From Poecilobothrus nobilitatus (taxonomy: Eukaryota; Arthropoda; Insecta; Diptera; Dolichopodidae): a stretch of DNA of 64,000 nucleotides. The stretch spans positions 171,144,613-171,208,612 of the forward strand of contig OX352772.1 in assembly GCA_947095535.1 (NCBI GenBank). Reading direction: 5' to 3'. The position numbers and the translations under genes were made by a program. This document shows, in pieces, positions 30,320 to 41,314 of the stretch (positions are counted from its first letter, which is position 1; every line of letters starts with the position of its first letter). The notes under the pieces were generated by a model that had not been told where the DNA came from, made no database searches, and saw nothing but the letters and a program-made list of their open reading frames with translations.

Positions 30320-33218
30320 ATGCTGTCTAACGAGACAGAGAACATTGAAAACAATTTAAGGATTAAACAATTAAACAATTTTAACAACAACTTAAGTTAT
30401 GATAATATTTCAATGAGTACTAAATATAGGGATAATCTCAATATTTTGTATTTAAATATTCAAAGTCTTCGAAATAAACTTGATCAAGTAGAAACCCTAA
30501 TAAAACCCTAATAAAAAGTTTTAATTCTGAAGTACACGCTGTGGTATTAACTGAAATAAGGATAATTGATACTGAAAAAAAATTTTTTAATATACCAGGA
30601 TATGATGAACCATACGTTGCCACCCGGATGACTCATATGGCTATATACATAAAAAATAATATTGTACATAATTTTATTTTTAACGAGTAGTTTGAATATA
30701 CTTATATACTAGGGGTAAAATTAGTAAAAGAAAATATTAATATTATAGGTGTGTATAGATCTAACCATACGAGTATCTCAAATTTTATTAATAGACTTGA
30801 TGAGCTAACATATAAGTATAAAAGATCTATTGTAATAGGCGATATGAACCTTAATTTAATAAATATTGATAATCCTGAGATTCAATCGTATTATAGTATG
30901 TTTTTAAGTAATGGCTTCTTAATTGGTAACAAAATCTCAGAGTATGCAACCAGGATCGGTAATAGCTCTAAAACAATTATAGATCATTTTGTTACAGATG
31001 TTTTCGATAAGAAATATTTCTTTCACGTGTTAGACACTGATTTGTCGGACCATCAAATGTTTTTTATTAGCTCCATTCGAAAATCGGTAATAACTAATAA
31101 AAATCAATATAAAACTATTTTGAATTACTGAAATATTAGTCGTAAAAATATTTAGGCGAACCTTGATTCATATAATAATTTTGATGAGGTCATCAATAAA
31201 TTGAATTTACTAGCAAAAGACAATACTCAGCGTATCGAAATAAAAAAGAATAGACAAAAAAAAAAAATGGAATGGTTAACTGAAGATATTTTTAGATTAA
31301 TGAAAATTAGAGATTTTTTTTACAAATATAGGAAAAAATATTCAAATGATCTTCATGTTAGAAATCTGTACGCTCATTATAGGAATAAGGTTAAAAAATT
31401 AGTAACCGAAGCAAAAAAAAAATATTATTCTGATAAATTATTACAACAAAAAAGCAACACGGGAAAACTATGGCATTTATATAAACAAGTTATGTTTAAC
31501 TCCAATAGCGTTGACTTTAAAAATAAAATCAGAGCTATTTCTCAGAATAATAAAATGCTTGAAAATGAAAATGATATTTCGGAAGCTTTTAATAACTACC
31601 TTATTAATATGACTAAGGAAATTAAAATATCGAATCAAAATATTGACTACTCCTACTTAAATCTATTCGGTCGCAACACCCTCTCTAACTTCCATTTAAA
31701 CCCAACCAATGAAGACGAAGTCAGATTAACAATGAATTCATTAAATGTTTCGGCAGCCACAGGATATGATAATATCTCAACAAAGTTTATTAGAAAATTT
31801 TCTGATCAACTGACTCTGATATTAGTAAAATTCATAAACAAATCATTTCAAACTGGCATTTTCCGAGAAAAACTTAAAACAGCCATTGTAATTCCAATCT
31901 TCAAAAATGGTAGCAAAACTAGTTGTTCAAATTACCGGCCTATATCTATCCTTTCAGCTTTCTCAAAAATATTTGAAATTATTGTTAAAAACCGACTAAA
32001 TGACTTTATGTATAATAATAGTATCTTAAGCGAGGAGCAGTATGGGTTTGAAAAGACAACAAATACAACTGCTTCTTGTCTCAGTTTAACGGATTTTATT
32101 TCAAAAAATAGAGATATGGGAAAATATGTAAGCTGCATTTTTTTAGACTTACCAAAAGCCTTCGATTGTGCAGATTATGATGTTTTATTATTTAAACTTG
32201 AAAAGCTTAATTTTTCAAATATTCACTTAGAGTATTTTAAATCATATCTGCGTAATCGAAAACAAATAGTTCGTATAGGAGACTTTTGTAGCTCGGAAAT
32301 GTATATTGTAAAAGTTGTTTCCCAAGGCTCCATTCTAGGTCCAGACCTCTTCAAGATTTACATTGTTGATTTAACTCGTCTGAATCTAAAAGGCAGTTTA
32401 CAACTATATGCAGATGATGCTGTTCTTAAATATGCTGAAAGTAATAAAATAGATTTAAACTCGGAAATTTAAAATGATCTTTATACTATTCAAGAATGGT
32501 TATTTAAGAACCGCCTCAGTTTGAATATAGCTAAAACTAAAATAGTATTTTTTGAGCACAGATCTCTAACTACAAAACCAAACCTTCAGCATATAAATTG
32601 TATAATAGAAGTTGTACAAAGTTTTAACTACTTGGGATTATTATTAGATGCTAAACTTAATTGGAGTAATCATTTACAATATATAATAAAAAAAATTGCA
32701 CCATACATCTTTATTATGCGTAGACAAAGAAACTATGTATCCATGGATGCGTTTTATACAATTTATTCTGCGTAAATAAAATCACATATTCTCTAACTCA
32801 ATCCCATTTGGAATAGGGCTTCACAAGTATACATGAATAAACTAGAGATACTACACAAAAAAGTATTAAAATTATTCGTCAACTCCCTATACGACATCCG
32901 ACGAGCATTTTATATACTAGTCAGTATATTAGTCTTCAAGATATAAGTAAATTTGAGCTTTATGTACTTGCTTTTAAAATAATAAACAACCAAATAAAAC
33001 ACAATTTTATTTTAAATAGAAGAATAGAACTACATAATCATAACACGCGTAACAAACCAAACTTCTACTTATCGTTGTTTAGAACTAATAATCAAAATAA
33101 CAACTGCCTTTTCCATTTTTTAAAAATGTATAATGAACTTCTAGAAAGTTTTAAATCTCTTAATAATATAGTAGAATTTAAATGTACAATTAAGCATATG
33201 ATATCAACTGTAAATTAA
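30320..33218 (+). pseudogene. LINE-A ORF2: endonuclease and reverse transcriptase
   Basis: Encodes an AP-type endonuclease and RT that nick the target and copy element RNA there. Endonuclease text: NILYLNIQSLRNKLDQVETL, then after breaks VIGDMNLNLINI and DLSDHQMFF (catalytic D and H). The longest frame, 31201-32472, carries the RT: SAATGYDNISTKFI, SNYRPISILSAFSKIFEIIV, QYGFEK, IFLDLPKAFDCADYD, VSQGSILGPDLFKIYI and the active site LYADDAVLKY. The C-terminus continues in several frames to 33218 (HNTRNKPNFYLSLF). At least five frame breaks or stops are present. GVPQGS has become VVSQGS. Confidence 0.85.
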
Positions 33219-33450
33219 TTAATAAAGATCAAACATATTAATAGTAAATGTAATAAAGTTTATTTAAGTCTAACAAATTAAATATAAGCAAGAAAAAAAA
33301 AAAAAATATTTTCTAGTAAATTATGAGGGTCTTATTAGCTCTAGCTAAGGCCTTAAACATAAAAATTCTATTTGTTAAATATACTTATTTTTGTAACACA
33401 ATGTATTTAATTTTGAATAAAGAAAAACAAAAAAAAAATTAAAATTATGT

Positions 33451-35395
33451 GTATATATTAATTTGTTTGATTTTTAAAGTTTTTTATTTTTTATTTATTT
33501 TTTCTCTAGTTTCTGTTTAGTATGTTATTGTAAACTATATTAGTAAAATAAAACCTGGTTTAAGCTTTAGGTTAGTACTACTTCTAAATAACAAATTAAT
33601 TATTATTTTATGATAAAAACCTTATTAAGAATTGGTTAGTAGTTCTTTCACTTTCTTTTTAAAACTTACTATGTTATTAATTTCTTTCATCGAGAGTGGT
33701 AGCTAATTGTAAAGCTTTAAGTAATTATATAAGCAACTGCTTTTTTGTTTATCTGTTTTGAAAATTGATAAATAAAAGTTGGATTTATTCCTTGTGTTAT
33801 AAGTGTGTATGTTTATATTTCTATTTAGAATAAAGTTATTGCTTTAACTTAAAGCTTGATTAAGTTATTCATAATTTTGAAAGCAATTATGTAGAGTTCC
33901 TTTTTCCCAATGTTTACTAGACTGAGATATTTATCACTATAGAGTGAATCAGAAGAATGCCTTGTAGGAAGATTATTTATTATTTTAATAGCCTTTTTGT
34001 TAAGTATATCTAATCTTGTTAGGTATATTGCAGGCGATCTCTTCCAAATAGGATTTACGTAGACTAAGTTTGAAATGATAAACGAGGAAGAAATACAGAA
34101 TAGCGATTTCTTTTTTACATACTTTCTTAGCCTAAAAAAATAAAAATTAAAATAATCACGTAGAGAGATATTTTTTTTGAAATGTATTCTGTATGATCAC
34201 GCCAATTGAGTTTACTATCTATAACAAGCCGCAGATAGTTAAAAGATTTAACAATTCCAATTCTTTGGTTGTTAAAAATAATTTCACTGTTACTAAAAGT
34301 TTTATTTTCAAAGAACATAATTTTGGATTTGCTTGCGTTAAGAAGTTTTTTAGTAAGCCACACATTAACAACTCCTAGATCGTAGACTATTGCATTTCTT
34401 ATCTCTGCCTCACTGTCGCGTATATATTTTATTACAGTATCATCTGCATAGTTGAACTATTCCTTTAAGATTTAATGACGCTATGTCGTTTATATTTAAA
34501 TATTTTAAATAAGTCTGGCCCTAAAATAGATCGCTGAGCAACCCCTTTCCTAATTTCTTTTTTACTACTTAAAAATGTTTCAACACGCACCATTTGATTA
34601 CGATCAACTAAGTAAGACTTAAAATAGGCTAATTGCTGATCATTTAATTTTAACAGAAATAATTTATATAGTAGAATATCATGATCGACACAATCGAACG
34701 CTTTTTTCAAGTCTAGAAAGACGCAAGCCGTGTACTTTTTTTCATCCATACTTTTAGTGATAAATTCATTTAACTCAAGGCAAGCAGCTACAATATTTGA
34801 ATTTTGTTCAAAACTAAATTAAGACTCAGAAAGGACTCCATTCGTAATAAGAAAATGTGTTAATCGAATTTTAGTTATATTTTTAAAAAATTTTGAAAGA
34901 GTAGTTAGAACAGAAATAGGCCGATAATTATTTCGATCTAATTTGCTGACATTTTTATAAATCGGTGTGACTATAGCCAATTTTAACGAGCTTGGAAAGA
35001 CACCCGATTCAAACGATTCGTTAACAAATTTAGATATTTTTGGTACAAGACGATCCGAAAATTTAGATATTATTTTAGCTGATATACAGTCATGTCCACT
35101 GGCCGCTGAAGGATTTAAAGATTTTATTATGCTCATTAGTTCCTCATTGTTTGTAGGACTCATTTCAAAATGCGATCTTATATTATGAGTAAATGAGTTA
35201 AGATATGATCTATCAGTCTGGTCCAGAGGAATATACAGTTGGCTTACAAATTTTGTGAAAAACCCATTCATTGTTTCTGCAATATCACCCTTATCTGAAA
35301 TCAATTTATTATCATATTCAAGCAGATTTATTGTTTCAAAGTTTACAGTATCTTTAAGGTCGGTAAAAATCTTCAATCCAAACTCTCCTCGTGGC
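33451..35395 (-). mobile_element. LINE-A copy 2, 3' part (minus)
   Basis: The minus strand carries the RT and C-terminus of the same family: SAASGHDCISAKI and NNYRPISVLTTLSKFF (34819-35415), ACVFLDLKKAFDCVDHDILL and GVAQRSILGPDLF (34465-34749), the YADD active site (about 34432-34458), and FNYLRLVIDSKLNWRDH (34127-34363), with the C-terminal domain in broken frames to about 33630. It lies tail to tail with copy 1. It is cut at about 35395 by LINE-D and resumes at 40078. Confidence 0.85.
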
Positions 35396-35676
35396 GGCCG
35401 ACCGGAAATAATCACCAGCTAGATGGTTAGGTACTAAGGGAAAGGTAAACTGAGTCTGTCTTTATGTATCGTATTACTGACACCTCGGTTTTTACTGGAA
35501 CCATCGGATTGGGGTAAATTTGGGCCGGATTCAAGGTGTTATACGGCCTGTGCCGATGATCAGCCTGTCTGGGGGCCAGTCTTAAAAATATCCCAATCGC
35601 GAACGGAGTATTCGGAGTACCTGGCGACCTTCCGAATTAATTAGCCTTAGCCTATGTATACGAATTTCTGCATAGG

Positions 35677-36814
35677 GTGGACCTTCCTTTTCTTCGTACT
35701 CGTGGGTTCAGTTATGGAACAAAATTAAAAAAAAATGATTCGAAAAAAGAGTTAGTCGGCACTTCCCGAAAGTCGGCAAGTAAAGTGACCAAACCGGGCA
35801 CTGGTAGTGCTAAGGAAAGTCGCGATCAACCAAAGACGGTACGCAAAGTGCGCTTTTCGAAACAAACCTTTTTCGATAAACGGTCGACCTATAAAATAAT
35901 TGAGAGGTTAAGCTCTCTCAATATTGGTCAGTTATCTGAGGGGCAAAAGAGCTCCTTAGCCTAGGCTAAACCAGTAGTAGGCCGGGTAAGTCCCAAGAAG
36001 GACAAATCCCAGGTTCATCGAACGGCCCTATTTCCAAGAGACAGAAGTCACAAGATAAACCACAGGGTAGTTCTAAAAAGGCTAGGTTGCTAGGGAGCAA
36101 CCAGGTAACCAAGCCGTTCAATGAAATTGCCAAGGATAGTTTAATTCTGGCAATTATTGATGAGGGGTTAGGGGATGGGGGTATTTCTCCCAGTAACTGG
36201 AAGAAGGTTGTTGTTGCTTTAAACACAACTTCCTTCCAGGTACTGGAAGAAAATCTGGAACCACCAACCTCCTGTACAGACTTTGGCTGGCCTCAGGGCC
36301 ACGTCAAATTGACAGGGTATGGCTGTCTGGGGAGCCTGCCGTAGCAGACACGATTATCAAAATGATGAATGTGTCAAATCCCCAACTTCCAACTCACAAT
36401 TGGAAGATTGCCAAACTAGGTGATGTAGTAGGAGAATCCCGACAGGCGCTGGTCAATAAGGACTCCCAACAACCTCTAGCGAAAGCCAAAGGGGTCAGTA
36501 GTTACGGCTTCACGGCGGTAACACTGCGGGTGTATAAGAAGGATGAGGTGGAAGCCTCAAGGAGCTTCGGTGAAAGCCCAAGTCAAGGCCAAGAGGCAGA
36601 CTCTGACCGATCCGATGTCGTTGACGTAACACCCTCCTCGGTTCCAAAGAGAGTAAATGAAGTCTTCAAGGCTAACGATGAAGACGATCTACTTAGAGCT
36701 GATTCTAACAACTTTGATGACGCCAAAAGCTTCTCAATGGACTTTGAGGATGAAGCTAACGCCACGGTGGTGGAGATTAAGGATGGCTCAGGTAATGAAG
36801 CTACTCCAAATTAA
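35677..36814 (+). pseudogene. LINE-D ORF1 (Gag-like, DUF4780-like)
   Basis: Frames 35677-35964, 36087-36344 and 36362-36814 are parts of one ORF1 broken near 35960 and by a stop at 36342. The first part is basic and Ser/Lys-rich (low complexity). The second and third contain the block PQLPTHNWKIAKLG followed by VSSYGFTAVTLRVYKK, which resembles the DUF4780 domain found in insect LINE ORF1 proteins. The C-terminal part is acidic (EDDLLRADSNNFDDAKSF). No zinc knuckle is seen. It probably bound the element RNA. Confidence 0.65.
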
Positions 36815-39800
36815 TCTCCATCACTCCAAAGCGGCTTCTGCGGCACTTGAAATTAGCATCAGGAGAACAGGCGAGGATATTACTTGATCCAAGAGCCATG
36901 GGTGGCAAAAAAAAGATTTCTGGACCCAAGATACCAGGTTACACGTTGTTGTATAATAAAGAGGTATGCAAACCTAGAGCGTGCATACTTGCTAAAAATA
37001 CATTAAATTTAACTCTTACGTTTAATTACAGTGATGCTGATCTGGTCGCGGCAAGCCTAAAGCTAAAAAACTTAAGGCTCTGGGTTTTTGCGACGTATCT
37101 TCCACACGACTCGTAGGATACACTTCCTCCATCCAATCTTGCAGGGTTTGTAGCGGATGCTAGAAGGATGAACATTGGGGTCATCATAAGCTGTGACGCC
37201 AATGCTCACGATGACATCTGGAGTAGTTCGGATACCAACGAAAGAGGTGGGTCACTTTTTGATTACATGTTAAGTACTAACCTTCTTATCTGTAACATTG
37301 GCAGAGAACCTACCTTTGTTACTAGTAATAAGCAAGAAGTCCTAGACATAACCTTAGTCTCGGACTTCATTTATTCTAAAATGAACTCATGGAAAGTTTT
37401 TGATGAGCATTCCTTTTCAGATCACAGATAGTTTGAGTTCAGTCTGGACCAAAGTCTTCCAATAAAGTCAGTCTATCGAGATCATAAGAGAACTGACTGG
37501 AACAATTATAGGGAGCAGTTAAAGTCAACGCTTCCCTCTTCAACACCTGGAATTCCTAAAAATATCAAGGATCTAAATAGCCCAGTAAACGTTTTTACTA
37601 AGGCCTGGAATTAGTCCTTAGAGCATTCGTGTCCCATTAGTCAGCCTAGAAGAAAACCTAAACAACCTTGGTGGTATGATGAAATCAAAGCTCTAAGGAA
37701 ATATAGTAGGAGGACTTTTAATAATGCCAAAAAAAACAAATGAGGTACAGGGCTGGAGCTTTTATAAAACGGCTCTTAGTCAGTACAAAAAAGCACTAAA
37801 AAGGCGAAAAGAGACACCTGGAAACTATTCTGCGCAGGTATATAAAACATCTTCGAAGCATCTAGACTTAGAAAAATCATATCGACAAAACCTATGGTCA
37901 CCAGTCTTCTTAAAAAAGACGATGGCAGCTGGGCTACCACAAGCGAGGAGTCGTCGGAATTACTTTTAAAAACCAATTTTCCTGGGTGCACAAATAATAG
38001 CTCAGAGGTGGTGGTTACAGGAGACAAACTACAATGGACTCTAGATAGTTTGAAAACATTCAAGTCAAGCGGGCCGGATGGTATTATACCCGCTGAGATC
38101 CAGCAAACTTTATCTACCACCCTCGCTTGGTTAAAAAGCATTTTCTATGGTTATCTTAATTTGGGGCTTATCCCGGATAAATAGAAACAGGTCAGAGTAG
38201 TGTTCATACCCAAGGCCGGGAAAGTAGTCACGTCTATGCGAAGGACCTTCGGCCTATAAGCCTGTGATCCTTCCTTCTAAAAACCTTAGAAATATTGATC
38301 GACATTCATAGCCGCTGCAACTTAGATAAAAATCTGTTGTCAGTCTCTCAACATGTTTACTGTAAAAGGTAGTGAGTGGGTATCGCACCTTGAACCTTCA
38401 CTAGCTCGATTGAAAGATCTTTAAATTGCAAAGAGTATACTCTTGCAGCATTTATAGACATTGAGGGAGCGTTTAATAACGTCAATCAGGCAGCAATTGT
38501 AGACACACTCATAACCCTAGGAGTAGAACTGGAGCTAAGAGGACTGGTAGCTAATATTCTAAATAGCAGGGTCATCAGTGCAAACTTGGACAACGCTTCT
38601 GCAAAAAGGTTTGTGAAGAGAGGGACTCCGCAAGGAGGGGTGCTATCTCCCTCTCTTTGTAATATGGTGGTAAATAAACTGCTTAAAATCCTGGAAGGGG
38701 CCGGCTACACAACAATCGCCTATGCGGACGATGTTGCTGTCGTTGCCAGTGGCAGGTTCCCAGACAGTTTCAGGGACGTTTTGCAACTTCTACTAAACAA
38801 AATCACAACATGGTCTACAGACTGTGGACTGTCAGTAAATCCACAGAAAACGGAACTGGTCCTCTTTATAAGGAAATATAAAATTTCTAAAATAAAGCCG
38901 CCTTCGTTAAATGGCTCCATTCTTGCCCTTAGCGAAACGGCGAAATTTCTTGGTCTAACTCTAGACGGGAAGTTAAGCTGGAAGGCTAACATCTCAGAAA
39001 GAGTAAAGAAGACCTCTATAGCACTCTACTCGTGCAAAAAAGCCATCGGTAGGAAATGGGGGCTTCAGCCATACATGACTTACGCTATACACATCCGTAG
39101 TAAGACCCATTCTTATGTACGACTACACGTCCCCCACTTATTTCTTCGGGAAATCTCATATGACGAGCATACCAAGCTGTGACAGTTGGAACTCGAACAC
39201 AGTGATGACCTTCGAAGGAGTACAATTCTATACGAATGCCTCAAAAATTAACAGCAGTGTAGATTGCGGGGTCTTCTCATATAATCTGAATATCAGTCCA
39301 TTGTTACCAGACCATTGTAGCATCTTCCAAGCGGAAATTATGGCAATTCAAGAAGCCTTGATTCTACTGAATAGAAGCGTTTTGACTGTAAAGCAAATAT
39401 GTATTCTGTCAGATAGTCAGGCTGCGTTAAAATCTCTAGAAATAACATGTACAACCTCGAAGACTGTAATAAACAGCCGAAAACTTCTTAACGAGATGGC
39501 CAGGCAGTTTAGCATTCAGCTTTGCTGGGTACTAGGTCATCGAGGTATTCCGGGAAATGAAAAAGCTGATGAACTCGCAAGAATTGATACAAACTTACAA
39601 GTCCTGCCGAATAAGCCAAGACCAGGGGTACCTCTATCCACAAGCAAAACGTTACTTCGAAAGGAAATAACGGATATGGTAAATTACAAATGGTCAAACT
39701 TGACCTCGTGCAATATCACAAGATTGATATGGCCCAAAACAGATTTAAGACGATCCAATGACCTGCTTTCTCTCAAAAGGGCAGACATTGGAATGACAAT

Positions 39801-40053
39801 GGGTATAATAACCGGTCACTGTCTAATAGGGAAGCATGCCAGAAGACTTGGCTTATCCGCAAACGACAATTGTAGAGCCTGCAAAGATGAAGAAGAGGCG
39901 GAAACTACTCTTTATCTCCTTTGCACATGCCCGGCCTTGTCGGCAAGAAGGAATACCCATTTGGGGCAATATCTGTTCAACAACCTTAACGATCTAGCAA
40001 GTAAACATGTGAAAAGTATTCTTCGCTTTACAAAAAGCTCAAATTGGTTTTAA
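36815..40053 (+). pseudogene. LINE-D ORF2: endonuclease, RT, RNase H
   Basis: The endonuclease opens with LLQINLHHSKAASAALEI (36817 onwards) and continues through CDANAHDDIWSS and DITLVSDF to HSFSDHR (about 37430), followed by a stop. The RT includes SSGPDGIIPAEIQ (38070), a degraded central part at 38190-38470, TPQGGVLSPSLCN and the active site IAYADDVAVVASG (38586-39182). The RNase H domain (39115-40053) has IFQAEIMAIQEA, ILSDSQAALKSL and GNEKADELA, but the first catalytic position reads YTNAS instead of YTDGS. The Cys/His knuckle is CRACKDEEEAETTLYLLCTC. About six frame breaks. Confidence 0.85.
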
Positions 40054-40077
40054 GCAGTGGGATAGAAAAGCTTCTAT

Positions 40078-40505
40078 CAATTTCGCTCTATCCCACTTCT
40101 ATCAATTTTCCTTATCAATTTCGCTCCTAACTCTTTTTTTATACTCTTTGAATAAATTTTGCACGCGGCTATCATTTGGGTAATTTTTCGAGTACTTCAA
40201 AAATGAGTCCCGAATTTTTATAAGTTTTAAAATATCCTTCGTTATCCATTCGTGTTTTTTCTTTACCCTTAATGAAATAGTTTTTGTACACTTTGTTATC
40301 AATAAGTTTAGATTTAATACCAAATCATCTAAGTTTACGAAATCTGCCACACTATCACAGGGATCATTGCCTAACGCATCGTAATCAAGAATGGTTTCCG
40401 TAGCTTTGGCCGATCGTTCTGAAGTAGTAATATGATTAAAATTTAAAAGTAACATTCTATGATCTGACAATGCTACATCTGATACATTTAAATTGTAGGT
40501 AAAAT
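40078..40505 (-). mobile_element. LINE-A copy 2, 5' part (minus)
   Basis: The minus-strand frame 40470-40102 reads the end of the endonuclease (MSDHRMLLLNFN, with the catalytic SDH) and the linker to the RT (HEWITKDILKLIKIRDSFLK), matching LINE-A copy 3 at about 50220-50600. Together with 33451-35395 it forms one element split by LINE-D. A stretch of about 15 codons seen in copy 3 at the junction is missing here, so the insertion was accompanied by a small deletion. The 5' end is near 40505, where LINE-B begins. Confidence 0.8.
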
Positions 40506-40611
40506 ACGATAGTAATAAGCAGATTTTAAACTATGTTAAGAACCATAATATAAATTATAATAATGCAGATAATACTGAAATAAACAATATAAAAAAAAAA
40601 AGACTTTAATA

Positions 40612-41314
40612 TTGAAAGAAAATCACAGTAAAGAGCCAACAATCGATAAAAAACAAAATTTATTCCTCAAATTATTGTCGTTTAGTAAAAATAAAAGTAA
40701 CAAAACTACTAAATTCAATAATAATGTCGTTAATAATGGAAATAAAAACTCACATCTTACGGAGAGCTCAAGTTCAGTGATTACCGAACAAATCAGCAGA
40801 TCAAAGAAGGAGTTCCTAAGTAGTGATTACACAAACTGGGTTAAAGGTGAAACTCTTAATTCACAAATCAATTCTAAAGTTATTGAAAGAAGTGATAAAG
40901 CTGAGCTTAATTTAAGTAAACAAGATAAAAGTACTAGTTTTATTGATCCTTTGATGCCACCAATTGTTAGACTGACAAGAAAAGCTGTTGAGACTGGTGA
41001 AAATGCATATGCTTTATCTAGATTAAGAGATCATAGAATTTATAACAATGTCAGATTGTTTTTGTCATACTTTCATGACCAAAATGATATTTGTTACGAA
41101 GGTTTTACTCAGACCAGCTTGAAAGTACTTATTCATCAAGAAGGGTTACCAAATAATTACGCAGATCTTAGTAATCTATATTTTACTTATCATGAATGTA
41201 CAGAAGTATCAAAAAGATATACTTCAAGATTTAGCTCATTATACGAGGTATATTGACAATAAACACAGAGAACACATGCAAAAAATTCGAGAAAGTTGGC
41301 AAAATTATATGATT
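40612..41314 (+). pseudogene. LINE-B ORF1, unusual protein
   Basis: A frame of about 214 codons from 40612 (TTG; no clear ATG) that continues after a +1/-1 shift near 41205 into QDLAHYTRYIDNKHREHMQK and IRESWQNYMIGIP, ending at about 41325 and overlapping the start of ORF2. The first half is Asn/Ser/Lys-rich and disordered-looking. The second half (VRLTRKAVETGENAYALSRL, NNVRLFLSYFHDQNDICYEG) is helical. I do not recognise a known ORF1 domain (no zinc knuckle, no RRM-like text), so assignment as ORF1 rests on position and orientation. Confidence 0.5.

Larger units (their letters stand above)
28918..33450 (+). mobile_element. LINE-A copy 1 (CR1/Jockey-group non-LTR retrotransposon)
   Basis: Comprises the C-terminal part of an ORF1 (28918-29333), a long AT-rich gap, an endonuclease-RT ORF2 (30320-33218) and a 3' tail with AATAAAGAAAAA-type end (33418-33440). 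The same family occurs at 33451-40505 (minus, split) and 49580-52905 (plus). The three share the texts NILYLNIQSLR, SNYRPIS, AFDC and YNTRNKSNFYLSLF. The gap 29334-30319 is unusually long and purely AT-rich; it could be an insertion or an inter-ORF region. Clade assignment to CR1/Jockey is by overall motif style only. Confidence 0.75.
35396..40077 (+). mobile_element. LINE-D, RNase H-bearing non-LTR retrotransposon (I/LOA-like group)
   Basis: A nearly full-length element with 5' UTR (35396-35676), ORF1 (35677-36814), ORF2 with endonuclease, RT, RNase H and a C-terminal Cys/His knuckle (about 36815-40053), inserted in LINE-A copy 2. It is clearly less AT-rich than everything around it. The 3' end (40054-40077 and following) consists of a variable repeat of CTATCAATTTCGCTC rather than poly(A), and the same phrase occurs in the flanking target at about 40115-40130. 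RNase H after the RT places it in the I/LOA/R1-like assemblage rather than with the other LINEs here. Confidence 0.85.

Noticed and set aside
35966..36226. Minus-strand 86-codon frame in the LINE-D ORF1 region
   Set aside because: Antisense to the ORF1 coding frame; open because the region is less AT-rich.
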